A stretch of 64,000 bases of DNA. It comes from Variovorax boronicumulans (GTDB lineage Bacteria > Pseudomonadota > Gammaproteobacteria > Burkholderiales > Burkholderiaceae_C). The position numbers and the translations under genes were made by a program. Below the pieces are notes generated by a model. That model was not told where the DNA came from. It did no database searches and was given only the letters and a program-made list of their open reading frames with translations. Positions 18,704 through 26,635 of this stretch are shown here, piece by piece (the first letter of the stretch is position 1; every line of letters starts with the position of its first letter). The stretch is taken from positions 62,001-126,000 of the forward strand of contig NZ_JARXVG010000014.1 in assembly GCF_029892485.1 (NCBI RefSeq). The letters run 5' to 3'.

Positions 18704-19936
18704 ATGACCCCAGAGGCAGAACCCCTGACACCGCGCACCGCCTGGGTCATGGTTCTCGCCCTGTGTGCAGGCGTTGCACTCAGCCAGGCCTTCCGTACGG
18801 TCGGCGCCATCATGGCCAGCCCCCTGCAGACCGACTTCCAACTCTCCGCCCAGGCCCTCGGAATCTTCTCGGGGGCTTTTCATTTCGCCTTCGGCGCGAT
18901 GCAGCTCTTCATGGGCATCGGCATCGATCTGCACGGCGTGCGCCGCACGGTGCTCGTGGCCTTTCCCATCGCCATTGCGGGCGCGCTGCTGTCGGCCGTG
19001 GCGTCCAGCTATCTCGTGCTGGTCGCGGGGCAGGCGCTGATCGGCGTGGGCTGCGCGCCGGCCTTTCTCGTGTGCACCGTCTTCATCGCGCGGCACTTCC
19101 CGGCGGCGCGTTTTGCCACCGTGTCGGGCATGGTGCTCGCCATCGGCGGCGTCGGCATGCTGGCCACCGGCACGCCGCTCGCGTGGCTGGTGCAGGCGCA
19201 TTCATGGCGTGCGGGGTTCCTGGTGCTGGCCGTTGCGGCGGCGCTTGCGTGGCTCGCGATCTGGTACTGGGTGCATGAACCCGCATCGGCCGTGCCGCAA
19301 AAGAAGGAGTCGATCCTCGAAGCGATCCGCCAGTTCGGCGCGCTGTTCGCGATGCCGCACACCCTCGGCATCATGGTGCTCGGTGCCGTGACGTATGCGG
19401 CCTTCATCTCGCTGCGCGGCCTCTGGCTCGGCCCGCTGATGATGGAGCGCCACGGCTACTCGCTGGTGCAGAGCGGCAACGTCGCGCTCGCGGTGTCGGT
19501 GATCTCGCTCGTCGGCGCGCCGCTTTTCGGGCGCCTGGACCGCGACGGCGCCGGGCGCCGCCGCTGGATCGTGATCTGCGCGCTGGCCTACGCCGCGCTC
19601 TTCGCGCTCATCGCGGTGCTGCACTCGGCTTGGCTCGACATCTTCGGCATGGTGCTGATCGGCGTGCTCTCGGGCTTCATCGTGTGGCAGTACGCCGACG
19701 TGCGCGTGGCCTATCCGGTCACGCTCACCGGGCGCGCGATGGCCGTCTTCACGATGGCGATGTTCCTTGGCGTTGCGCTGATGCAGTGGGGCACCGGTGT
19801 CGCGGCGTCCGTTGCCGCGGCGCACGGCGGCGATCCGCTCACGGCCGTGCTGGCCACCATCGCCGTGCTGCTGGTGATCGGCATCGCCGCCTTCGCGTGG
19901 CTGCCCGCGCCGGAGGCCGTGAACTTCAGATCTTGA
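18704..19936 (+). CDS. MFS transporter (12 helices)
   Basis: The 410-residue protein has about twelve hydrophobic segments and the major facilitator layout. An N-terminal half contains the motif GIGIDLHGVRRTVLVAFPIA, a variant of the MFS loop 2-3 signature. A short cytoplasmic loop of about 25 residues follows (EPASAVPQKKESILEAIRQF), then a second six-helix half. It resembles nitrate/cyanate or aromatic acid carriers in general pattern, but the substrate cannot be told. The start at 18704 follows the repeat element directly. The gene ends convergent with the GNAT gene, overlapping it by 11 bases. Confidence 0.87.
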   Translation: MTPEAEPLTPRTAWVMVLALCAGVALSQAFRTVGAIMASPLQTDFQLSAQALGIFSGAFHFAFGAMQLFMGIGIDLHGVRRTVLVAFPIAIAGALLSAVASSYLVLVAGQALIGVGCAPAFLVCTVFIARHFPAARFATVSGMVLAIGGVGMLATGTPLAWLVQAHSWRAGFLVLAVAAALAWLAIWYWVHEPASAVPQKKESILEAIRQFGALFAMPHTLGIMVLGAVTYAAFISLRGLWLGPLMMERHGYSLVQSGNVALAVSVISLVGAPLFGRLDRDGAGRRRWIVICALAYAALFALIAVLHSAWLDIFGMVLIGVLSGFIVWQYADVRVAYPVTLTGRAMAVFTMAMFLGVALMQWGTGVAASVAAAHGGDPLTAVLATIAVLLVIGIAAFAWLPAPEAVNFRS

Positions 19937-20240
19937 AGGCGCGCTGAATATCGGGCCGCACGAGGTCTGCGTATTCGCGGTGCTTGCGGATGTAGCCCGC
20001 GATGAACTGGCACACCGGAATCACATGCAGCCCCTTCGTGCGCGCCTCGCCCAGCACATGCCTGGCGATGCCCGAGCCCACGCCCTTGCCTTCGAATTCA
20101 GGCAGCACCTCGGTGTGCGTGAACATGATCGCTTCGCTCAGGAGGTTGTATTCGGCGTAGCCCGCAAGCTGGCCGTCGATGGTGGCTTCGTAGCGGTGGG
20201 CCGCTTCGTTGGAAGTGAAGACGATGTCGTTGTTGCTCAT
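19926..20240 (-). CDS. GNAT-family N-acetyltransferase, short YidJ/YhcN-like type
   Basis: The 104-residue protein is a minimal GNAT domain. It shows DGQLAGYAEYNLLSEAIMFT, the acetyl-CoA loop VLPEFEGKGVGSGIARHVL, and the ending GLHVIPVCQFIAGYIRKHRE, all typical of the small acetyltransferase group found in many bacteria. The substrate is unknown. It overlaps the upstream SnoaL-like gene by four bases (ATGA), so the two are translated together, and its 3' end overlaps the end of the convergent MFS gene. Confidence 0.9.
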   Translation of the reverse strand: MSNNDIVFTSNEAAHRYEATIDGQLAGYAEYNLLSEAIMFTHTEVLPEFEGKGVGSGIARHVLGEARTKGLHVIPVCQFIAGYIRKHREYADLVRPDIQRAFKI

Positions 20241-20734
20241 GAAGGTTGGCTCGAAAGAAATTTGGAAAGATTGGCGGCGGCGGTGGCGCGCACCTTGTTG
20301 CGCAGCATCGGTGTCCAGCCCAGCAGCAGGCCCGGCGTGCCGAGCGCCTGGCGCGACCAGGTCCAGAACGGGAAGGTGTCGCGGTGGGTGGCGATCAGGC
20401 CCTCGGGCGTGAAGGTGAAGCGTGCGTCGATGCTGTTGTCCACCAGCCGGCCCGTGGCGCTGAAGCGGTAGTGCGCATCCCAGTGGGCGCTGCCCGTGGT
20501 GTCGTCGGCCTTCACGTCGCGAAAGCTCATGCGCCACACGTCCGCGCCCTTGGCCTTGGTGGCCGTGGCCAGCATGCGCCACATGCCGCCCACCTCGCGC
20601 CGCCCGCGCAAGGAAAAGGCCTCGTCGTCGAACACCGCGTCGGGCGCATAGCAGGCCTCCATGGTGGCGGCGTCGAGCTTGGCGAACGCGCTGTAGAAGC
20701 GCTCGATGGTCTGTGCATTGGTGGCTGCTGTCAT
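20237..20734 (-). CDS. Nuclear-transport-factor-2/SnoaL-like protein
   Basis: The 165-residue protein has the NTF2-like cone fold pattern: an early helix with TIERFYSAFAKLDAATMEAC, then YAPDAVFDDEAFSLRGRREV, then strands such as AHWDAHYRFSATGRLVDNSI and FTFTPEGLIATHRDTFPFW. Members are enzymes (isomerases, cyclases) or small ligand-binding proteins; nothing here fixes a substrate. ATG 20734 was selected because the longer frame adds a poorly conserved basic stretch. It heads a two-gene unit with the GNAT gene. Confidence 0.82.
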   Translation of the reverse strand: MTAATNAQTIERFYSAFAKLDAATMEACYAPDAVFDDEAFSLRGRREVGGMWRMLATATKAKGADVWRMSFRDVKADDTTGSAHWDAHYRFSATGRLVDNSIDARFTFTPEGLIATHRDTFPFWTWSRQALGTPGLLLGWTPMLRNKVRATAAANLSKFLSSQPS

Positions 20735-20765
20735 GAGGCCTCTTGGAGTTATCGATAGGGAACTG

Positions 20766-20951
20766 TCAGATCGACGCCGGGATGTTGCGCGCGAGGAAAT
20801 CATAGACGGCGCGAATGCGCCGGTCGGTGCGGATCTCCGGATGCACCGCGAGCCACACCGGAAGCGGCGGAATCTTCAGCTGCGGCAGCACGCGCTGCAC
20901 CTGGGTGTCGGTGGCGCACGACCTGCTGCTGGGCTCCGAGCCGCCGCGCAA
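20766..20951 (-). pseudogene. Remnant of a LysR-type regulator (C-terminal end only)
   Basis: The short frame contains VQRVLPQLKIPPLPVWLAVH and PEIRTDRRIRAVYDFLARNI. This is the distinctive C-terminal end of the LysR effector-binding domain. The rest of the regulator, including the DNA-binding domain, is missing. Between this piece and the cinA-like gene (20952-21070) I find only disjointed frames. This is best read as a decayed regulator gene. The ORF start at 20951 has no biological meaning. Confidence 0.75.
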
Positions 20952-21070
20952 TGCGCGCAGTCCGACGCTGCAGATGATGTGCCGGTTGGGCTACCCGATC
21001 GCGCCGGTGCCTGCCGCACCGCGACGGGCGGTCGGCGATTTCATGCTGGCCTGAAGAGGGCCACGCGGGC

Positions 21071-21589
21071 TTACTCGCCCAGCAGTTCCACCAGCGTCTG
21101 CAGCGCGTAGTGCACCGTGGCCGCGCGCACCGTGGCGCGGTCGCCGTCGAAGCGGCGGCGCTCGGTGCGGATCTGCCCGTCGACCGACCAGCCGAACCAC
21201 ACCGTGCCAACCGGCTTCTCGGCCGTGCCGCCCGTGGGACCGGCGATGCCCGTCACTGCAATGGCTGCGCGAGAGGGCGCCGAGCGCGCGATGGCTCCTG
21301 CGGCCATGGCGCGCGCCACCGGCTCGCTGACCGCTCCGTTCGCGTCGATCAATGCCGCAGCCACGCCCAGCAGTTCGGTCTTGGCCGCATTCGAATAGGT
21401 GATGAAGCCGCGCTCGAACCACGCGCTGGAACCCGCGAGTTCGGTGCAGGCCGCGGCGATCAGGCCGCCGGTGCAGCTCTCGGCGGTGGACAGCATCCAG
21501 CCTTTTTTCAGCAACCGCCCGGCAACGACCGCCACCAGGGCGGCGGCGTCCTGCTCGGGAAGCGGCAACAACGTCGAAGAGGAATCCAT
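21071..21589 (-). CDS. pncC: CinA C-terminal family nicotinamide mononucleotide amidase
   Basis: The 172-residue protein equals the CinA C-terminal domain alone. It has LSTAESCTGGLIAAACTELA with the catalytic Ser and neighbouring Thr-Gly-Gly, GFITYSNAAKTELLGV, AVSEPVARAMAAGAIARS, and AVTGIAGPTGGTAEKPVGTV. Family members remove the amide from nicotinamide mononucleotide, recycling it to nicotinate mononucleotide for NAD synthesis. It follows pgpA on the same strand with 5 bp between, a pairing common in beta- and gammaproteobacteria. Symbol given by family, not by orthology test. Confidence 0.9.
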   Translation of the reverse strand: MDSSSTLLPLPEQDAAALVAVVAGRLLKKGWMLSTAESCTGGLIAAACTELAGSSAWFERGFITYSNAAKTELLGVAAALIDANGAVSEPVARAMAAGAIARSAPSRAAIAVTGIAGPTGGTAEKPVGTVWFGWSVDGQIRTERRRFDGDRATVRAATVHYALQTLVELLGE

Positions 21590-21594
21590 GGAGT

Positions 21595-22194
21595 TCACCA
21601 CGCGCGCCAGAGCGCAATGACCAGCAGCGTGCAGAAGGCCGCCACCAGGTCGTCGAGGATGATGCCGAAGCCCGCACGCCACCAGCGAACCTGGGTGGCG
21701 TCGCGCTGCTTGAACAGCGCATCGGCCCAGGCGACAGGCCCGGGCTTGGCGGCATCGAAGAAGCGGAACAGGCCGAAGGCGATGGCCTGGGCGAAGAGGC
21801 CGGCCGGCGTGACCAGCCAGAGCACGATCCAGAAGGCGACGACCTCGTCCCACACGATGGCGCCGGGGTCGGCGATGTTCATGTCCCGCGCCGTCACCGT
21901 GCAGGCCCACCAGCCGATGGGCAGCGACGCCAGGATGATCCAGCCGATGGTGGCCGGCGTGAACCACAGCTGCATCACCACGAAGGCGACCCAGGCCCAC
22001 AGCGTGCCCACGGTGCCTGGCGCGAAGCGCGGCAGGCCGGAGCCGAAGCCCAGCGCGATGGCGTGTGCCGGATGCCCGAACAGGAAGCGCAGGGTGGGGC
22101 GGCGGATCGAGGGTTGCGGCATGGCGCCGGACGGCGGGGCGTCGGAGGAGGAAGAAGGGGAAGCGGCTTGCATCAGGCCCGAAGTGTCGCGCAT
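21595..22194 (-). CDS. pgpA: Phosphatidylglycerophosphatase A
   Basis: The 199-residue membrane enzyme takes the phosphate from phosphatidylglycerophosphate to give phosphatidylglycerol. It shows FGSGLPRFAPGTVGTLWAW, the acidic motif DPGAIVWDEVVAFW, and FRFFDAAKPGPVAWADALFK, followed by the C-terminal GIILDDLVAAFCTLLVIAL with a second Asp-Asp. There are four hydrophobic segments. The first about 35 residues are polar and likely variable; an internal ATG (Met at residue 25, MPQPSIRRP) is a possible alternative start. Confidence 0.93.
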   Translation of the reverse strand: MRDTSGLMQAASPSSSSDAPPSGAMPQPSIRRPTLRFLFGHPAHAIALGFGSGLPRFAPGTVGTLWAWVAFVVMQLWFTPATIGWIILASLPIGWWACTVTARDMNIADPGAIVWDEVVAFWIVLWLVTPAGLFAQAIAFGLFRFFDAAKPGPVAWADALFKQRDATQVRWWRAGFGIILDDLVAAFCTLLVIALWRAW

Positions 22195-22303
22195 CCGGGC
22201 GCCGGGCGATTCGGGTCTTGGCTTTATTTATCAAAGCAATAGCTTGTTTAATTGAATGGTGGCGCCTAGTATCCGGGCTCCTTTTCAGCCTTTCGGGTTT
22301 GCC
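22195..22303. promoter_or_regulatory. Divergent promoter region between pgpA and an MFS gene
   Basis: The gap contains a distinct AT-rich patch (about 22218-22258, including GGCTTTATTTATCAAAGCAA and TTGTTTAATTGAATGG) in an otherwise very GC-rich neighbourhood. It separates two genes read in opposite directions, so promoters for one or both are expected here. I could not identify a convincing -35/-10 pair. Confidence 0.35.
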
Positions 22304-23767
22304 ATGCCGCCTGCCGCTTCTTCCTCCGCCGATCCTTCTTCGATGCCGCCACCGGCCACGGCAGGGTGGGGCGAACTCTTCACCGGCCGCAACGGCTGGC
22401 GCGCGCTGGCGCTCACCGGCGGTGTCGCACTGCACGCGGTCAACGTCCACATCGTGACCACGGTGCTGCCTTCGGTGGTGCGCGAGATCGGCGGGCTCGA
22501 CTGGTACGCATGGAGCACCACGCTCTTCGTGGTGGGTTCGATCCTCGGGGCGACGCTCTCGGTGCGGCTGCTCGCGGTGCTCGGGCCGCGCGGCGCTTGC
22601 CTTGCGGCGCTGGCCGTGTTCACCGCCGGCTCGGTGGGCTGCGCGCTCGCGCCGGCGATGCACTGGATGCTCGCCGGCCGCACGGTGCAGGGGCTGGGCG
22701 GCGGCATGCTCGCGGCGCTGAGCTACGGGCTGATCCAGCTCGTGTTCGCGCAGCGCTTGTGGCCGCGCGCGGTGGCGCTGGTGTCGGGCATGTGGGGCGT
22801 GGCCACGCTGTGCGGGCCGGCGGTGGGCGGGCTCTTCGCCGAGGCGGGGCACTGGCGCTGGGCCTTCTGGTTCCTGTTGCCGGTGGCTGCGGCCCAGGCG
22901 CTGCTGGTGATGGTGCAACTGCGGCCCGGTGCCGGCGTGCGTCACTCGAGGCCAGTGAACATGCCGCGCATTCCGGCGCTGCAGATCGGCCTGCTGGCCG
23001 CCTCGGTGCTGGTGATCGCGGCGAGCGGGCTCCTGTCCGATCTGGCCTTGCAGGCGGTGGGCGTGGTGCTCGGCCTGGCCATCGGCGTGGCTGCCACGCG
23101 CATCGACCGTCGGGCCACAGTGCGGCTCCTGCCGACCGGGGCGTACGTGTTGAGCGCGCCGCTGGGCGCCATCTACGCCAGCGTCGCGCTGCTGCTGATC
23201 GGCACCACCACCGAGATCTTCGTGCCGTACTTCCTGCAGCTGCTGCACGGCCATTCGCCGCTCGCGGCGGGCTACCTCACGGCCGCGATGGCCGGCGGCT
23301 GGAGCGCGGGCTCGCTGCTGTCGTCGGGGCGCAGCGGCGCGGGGGCCGACCGCATGCTGCGCGCCGGCCCGGTGGCCTGCACGCTGGGGCTCGTGGCGCT
23401 TGCGCTGCTGCTGCCATTCCCCGGGCACCTCGGCTCGGGATTCGAGACCGTGCTGGTCGCCGCGGCGCTGGCGGTCGTCGGCCTGGGCGTAGGCATCGGC
23501 TGGCCGCACCTGGTGACGCGCGTGCTGTCGCTGGCGCCGAAGGGCGAAGAAGGCCTCGCGTCCGCATCGATCACCACGATCCAACTCTACGGCATGGCCG
23601 TGGGCGCCGCGGTGGCGGGGCTGGTGGCCAACGCGGCGGGGCTCACACTGCCGGGTGGCGCGGAGGGCGCGCAGTCGGCGGCTGTGTGGCTGTTCGCAAG
23701 CTTCGCGCTCGCTCCAGCACTGGCCGCGCTGCTGGCGTACCGGGTGGTCGCACCGCGAGGTTGGTGA
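22304..23767 (+). CDS. MFS drug-type transporter (EmrB/QacA-like)
   Basis: The protein is about 487 residues from ATG 22304, with around fourteen hydrophobic segments. The first helices contain HAVNVHIVTTVLPSVVREIG and the loop signature LLAVLGPRGACLAALAVFTA. The motif C-like stretch GMWGVATLCGPAVGGLFAEA is characteristic of drug/proton antiporters. It probably exports a hydrophobic compound. ATG 22256 gives a longer N-terminus; 22304 starts nearer the first real membrane region and is preferred. No regulator gene is adjacent, apart from the LysR remnant 1.3 kb away. Confidence 0.85.
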   Translation: MPPAASSSADPSSMPPPATAGWGELFTGRNGWRALALTGGVALHAVNVHIVTTVLPSVVREIGGLDWYAWSTTLFVVGSILGATLSVRLLAVLGPRGACLAALAVFTAGSVGCALAPAMHWMLAGRTVQGLGGGMLAALSYGLIQLVFAQRLWPRAVALVSGMWGVATLCGPAVGGLFAEAGHWRWAFWFLLPVAAAQALLVMVQLRPGAGVRHSRPVNMPRIPALQIGLLAASVLVIAASGLLSDLALQAVGVVLGLAIGVAATRIDRRATVRLLPTGAYVLSAPLGAIYASVALLLIGTTTEIFVPYFLQLLHGHSPLAAGYLTAAMAGGWSAGSLLSSGRSGAGADRMLRAGPVACTLGLVALALLLPFPGHLGSGFETVLVAAALAVVGLGVGIGWPHLVTRVLSLAPKGEEGLASASITTIQLYGMAVGAAVAGLVANAAGLTLPGGAEGAQSAAVWLFASFALAPALAALLAYRVVAPRGW

Positions 23768-23787
23768 GCCCCGGAGAAACGGAGCTC
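23766..23787. terminator. Short hairpin at the convergent ends of MFS and hydroxylase genes
   Basis: GAGCCCCG (23766-23773) pairs with CGGAGCTC (23780-23787) across a GAGAAA loop, an 8-bp stem with one mismatch. It covers the stop codons of both convergent genes. No T-run follows on either side, so strength is doubtful. Confidence 0.3.
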
Positions 23788-25492
23788 AGGCGGCGACGAC
23801 GCCTTCCCATGCCAGCGCCCGCTTGCGTTCGCGCACCCGCTTCGCATCGCCACGCAGGATGGCCACGAAGTCGTACACATCGAACGGCAGGTGCGCGCCG
23901 CGCCAGGCGACATGCTGGTCCGCACGGCACAGCACCAGGCGGTGGGCGTAGGCCTTGGGCACTTCGGCGGTCTCGATGTCGAGCACCGTGAGCGGCATGT
24001 TGTAGCTCTGCGCGGCACGCTCCAGCGGCCGCACGTCCACGCTGCGATCGAAGCGCAGCAGCGTGTAGCCCGGGCCGAACGCGTCGTACAGCGAGCGGCC
24101 ATCGGCCAGCCAGAAGTGCGGCGCGCGGCAGCCGGGCACGGTGGAGGGCGTGAAGTCGCCCATCGAGTACGGCGGCGCGGTGTGCTCGCCGTCCGCGATG
24201 ATGATCGGCGAGCCCGTGTAGAAGTAGCCGAAGTTCAGCCCGCCGCAGCAGAACTGCTGCACGTTGAGCGCATAGGCCTCGCGGCCGATGTCGGCGCGCA
24301 GCGCATCGCCCTCGGGCCCCGGCGCCTCGATGTTCTGCGGCACGGCGCGGCGCGCGCGGATCATCTTCTGCGCATGGTCCATCGCGAAGTTCGACACCTG
24401 CTCGGTGATCGGCTGGCGCTCGGCCTCGTAGGCATCGAGCATCTGCTCGTCGCCCCAGCCCTGCACGCAGGCGCCCAGCAGCCACGAAAGGTTGAGCGCA
24501 TCGGCTATGCCCGCGTTCATGCCATAGCCCGCGTACGGCACCCACAGGTGCGCCGCGTCGCCCGCGAGGAACACGCGGCCCTCGCGGAAGCGGTTGGCCA
24601 CCAGGCGGCGACCGATCCAGTCTTCCTTGCTGATGACCTCGTATTGGAAATCGGGGCCCACGCCCAGGATGTCGCGCAGCGCCTGGTCGCGGTCGACCGA
24701 ATCGAACTCGGGCTCCTCGGCGTTCAGGTGGTTGTGCACCAGCCAGGTCTCGTGCCCGTCGATGGCGAACATCGTGCCGCAGCGGCGCGGGTTCATCGCG
24801 TAGGTCGACCAGGCGGGCTTGCCGGGGATCATGGCGCGCAGTTGCGGCGCGCGGATGAAGGTCGACTGCACGCGCTGGATGACGGCCGTGCCCTCGAGCT
24901 TGGCGCCGATCTGCTTGCGCACAGCCGAACTGCCGCCGTCGCAGCCGACCATGTAGCGGCAGCGGATGCTGCGCGTGACACCGCCGTCCATCTCGGTGGC
25001 GATGGCGGTCACGCCGCCCTTGTCCTGCGTGAAGCCCGCGAACTGCGTGCGGTTGAGCAATTGCACGCCCGGCAGCGCCGCGGTGTGCTCGAGCAGGATG
25101 GGCTCCAGGTAGATCTGGTTGATGCGGTGCGGCGGCTCGGGCGTGGGCCACCAGGCGTCGGGGCCCTCGGTCTTTGTGTAGCGGTCGCGCCGGCACGGAA
25201 TGGGAATGCGCGTGAGCTCGGTGCCGGTCACCGTGGTGCGGAACACCACGTCGTTGGGATAGTCCGCGGGCAGCCCCGCATCGCGCAGCTTCTGCGCCAC
25301 GCCCAGGCGCCGGAACTGCTCCATGGTGCGCGAGGCCACGTGGTTGCACTTCACGCTCGGGGGTTCGGCGAAGCGGCGCGTTTCGCAGACGATCACCGAG
25401 ACGCCGCGCGATGCGAGGTCCATCGCCAGCGTGAGGCCCACGGGGCCTGCACCGATGATGAGAACGTCGGCCTTCAGTGTGGTGTCGTTCAT
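23786..25492 (-). CDS. FAD-dependent aromatic monooxygenase (MhpA/phenol hydroxylase type)
   Basis: The 568-residue flavoprotein has the full class A hydroxylase layout: an N-terminal dinucleotide fold (VLIIGAGPVGLTLAMDLASR), the DG motif (YMVGCDGGSSAVRK), and the GD motif (FLAGDAAHLWVPYAGYGMNA). A C-terminal thioredoxin-like tail (from about residue 470) ends near AILRGDAKRV. It should hydroxylate an aromatic ring using NAD(P)H and oxygen. It resembles 3-(3-hydroxyphenyl)propionate hydroxylase and chlorophenol hydroxylases, but the substrate is open. It lies 31 bp after a Bug receptor gene, so both are probably co-transcribed and controlled by the divergent LysR gene. Confidence 0.9.
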   Translation of the reverse strand: MNDTTLKADVLIIGAGPVGLTLAMDLASRGVSVIVCETRRFAEPPSVKCNHVASRTMEQFRRLGVAQKLRDAGLPADYPNDVVFRTTVTGTELTRIPIPCRRDRYTKTEGPDAWWPTPEPPHRINQIYLEPILLEHTAALPGVQLLNRTQFAGFTQDKGGVTAIATEMDGGVTRSIRCRYMVGCDGGSSAVRKQIGAKLEGTAVIQRVQSTFIRAPQLRAMIPGKPAWSTYAMNPRRCGTMFAIDGHETWLVHNHLNAEEPEFDSVDRDQALRDILGVGPDFQYEVISKEDWIGRRLVANRFREGRVFLAGDAAHLWVPYAGYGMNAGIADALNLSWLLGACVQGWGDEQMLDAYEAERQPITEQVSNFAMDHAQKMIRARRAVPQNIEAPGPEGDALRADIGREAYALNVQQFCCGGLNFGYFYTGSPIIIADGEHTAPPYSMGDFTPSTVPGCRAPHFWLADGRSLYDAFGPGYTLLRFDRSVDVRPLERAAQSYNMPLTVLDIETAEVPKAYAHRLVLCRADQHVAWRGAHLPFDVYDFVAILRGDAKRVRERKRALAWEGVVAA

Positions 25493-25523
25493 TGTTCGTT
25501 CTTCCCTGTCTCTGTCTGCTCTG

Positions 25524-26534
25524 TCAGTCGAGCTTGATGTTGGCGACCTGGATCACCTTGGCCCACTTCTTCGTTTCGCTGCGGATATAGGCCTCGAAGG
25601 CCTCGGTCGAACCCGGTGCGGGCTCCGCGCCGAGGTTGCGCATCGCGGCCTTGATCTGCTCGTCGCCGAGCGCGGCGTTGAGCTCGGCGTTGAGCCGCGC
25701 GACGATGGGCGCGGGCGTGCCGGCCGGCGCCACCACGCCGAACCAGCCGGTCGAGTCGTAGCCCGGCAGGCCCGCCTCGGCCACGGTGGGCACGTCGGGC
25801 AGCATCGGCACGCGCTGCGCGCTCGTCACCCCGAAGGCGATCAGCTTGCCGGCCCGGATCTGTTGCAGCGAGGCGGGCAGGTCGACCAGCGCGAGCTGCA
25901 CCTGGCCCGCCATCGCATCGAGTGCGGCCGGGCCCGTGCCGCGGTAGGGCACCTCGATGAGCTTCACATCTGCCATCTGCGCGAAGAGTGCGGTCGACAG
26001 GTGCATCGCGGTGCCGTTGCCGCCGTGGCCCATCGAGAGCGTGCCCGGCTTCGCCCTGGCCAGCGCGATCAGTTCGGGCAGCGTGCGCGCGCCCACCGAG
26101 GGATGCCCGACGATCACGAACGGCGTGGCCGCGACCATGCCGACCGGCTTGAAGTCCTTCACCGGGTCGAAGGGCATCTGCGCATAGAGATTCACATTGG
26201 CAGTGAGCGCACCGGCCGCACCCAGCCCGAGCGTGTAGCCGTCGGACGGCGCCTTCGCCACCAGCGAGAGGCCCACGTTGCCGCCCGCACCGGGCCGGTT
26301 GTCCACCACCACCTGCTGGCCGAGCTTCTCGTTGAGCCGCGGCACCAGCATGCGCACCACCGCGTCGGCGCTGCCGCCGGGCGGGAAGGTCACGACCATG
26401 CGGATCGGATGGGTGGGAAAGTCGGCGGAAGCCGGGGCCTGGGCCTGCGCGTGGCCGCCCAGGACGCCGAAGGCCGTGGCCAGCAGCAATTGCCTGCGAA
26501 GCGGTTGCGCCTTGCGGGCGATCGGTGCTGTCAT
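25524..26534 (-). CDS. Bug-family tripartite tricarboxylate-type solute receptor
   Basis: The 336-residue periplasmic receptor has an N-terminal signal peptide, basic then hydrophobic, of about 30 residues (cleavage near GGHAQAQA). Family marks include the first strand PIRMVVTFPPGGSADAVVRM, the VVDNRPGAGGNVG motif, and KPGTLSMGHGGNGTAMHLST. Bug proteins bind carboxylates and feed TctAB carriers; no TctA or TctB gene is near, the usual state for orphan Bug genes in Burkholderiales. Together with the hydroxylase it suggests uptake of an aromatic acid, but this is inferred from position only. Confidence 0.93.
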   Translation of the reverse strand: MTAPIARKAQPLRRQLLLATAFGVLGGHAQAQAPASADFPTHPIRMVVTFPPGGSADAVVRMLVPRLNEKLGQQVVVDNRPGAGGNVGLSLVAKAPSDGYTLGLGAAGALTANVNLYAQMPFDPVKDFKPVGMVAATPFVIVGHPSVGARTLPELIALARAKPGTLSMGHGGNGTAMHLSTALFAQMADVKLIEVPYRGTGPAALDAMAGQVQLALVDLPASLQQIRAGKLIAFGVTSAQRVPMLPDVPTVAEAGLPGYDSTGWFGVVAPAGTPAPIVARLNAELNAALGDEQIKAAMRNLGAEPAPGSTEAFEAYIRSETKKWAKVIQVANIKLD

Positions 26535-26635
26535 CGGGACTCCTTGATTGTTCTTTTACTTTGTTTCGGCCGATTGAACGATGGGGAAATTCATTCGTAA
26601 ATCGAGAAATTCCGTATCAAATATCAGATTGCCTT
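26535..26635. promoter_or_regulatory. Divergent control region of the Bug/hydroxylase operon and lysR gene
   Basis: The 101-bp gap is AT-rich compared with both flanks, notably 26540-26570 and 26580-26633. LysR regulators usually bind such shared regions at T-N11-A sites with partial dyad symmetry. The stretch around GTATCAAATATCAGATT (26613-26629) is a candidate, but I see no perfect palindrome. A promoter for each direction is expected here. Confidence 0.45.
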
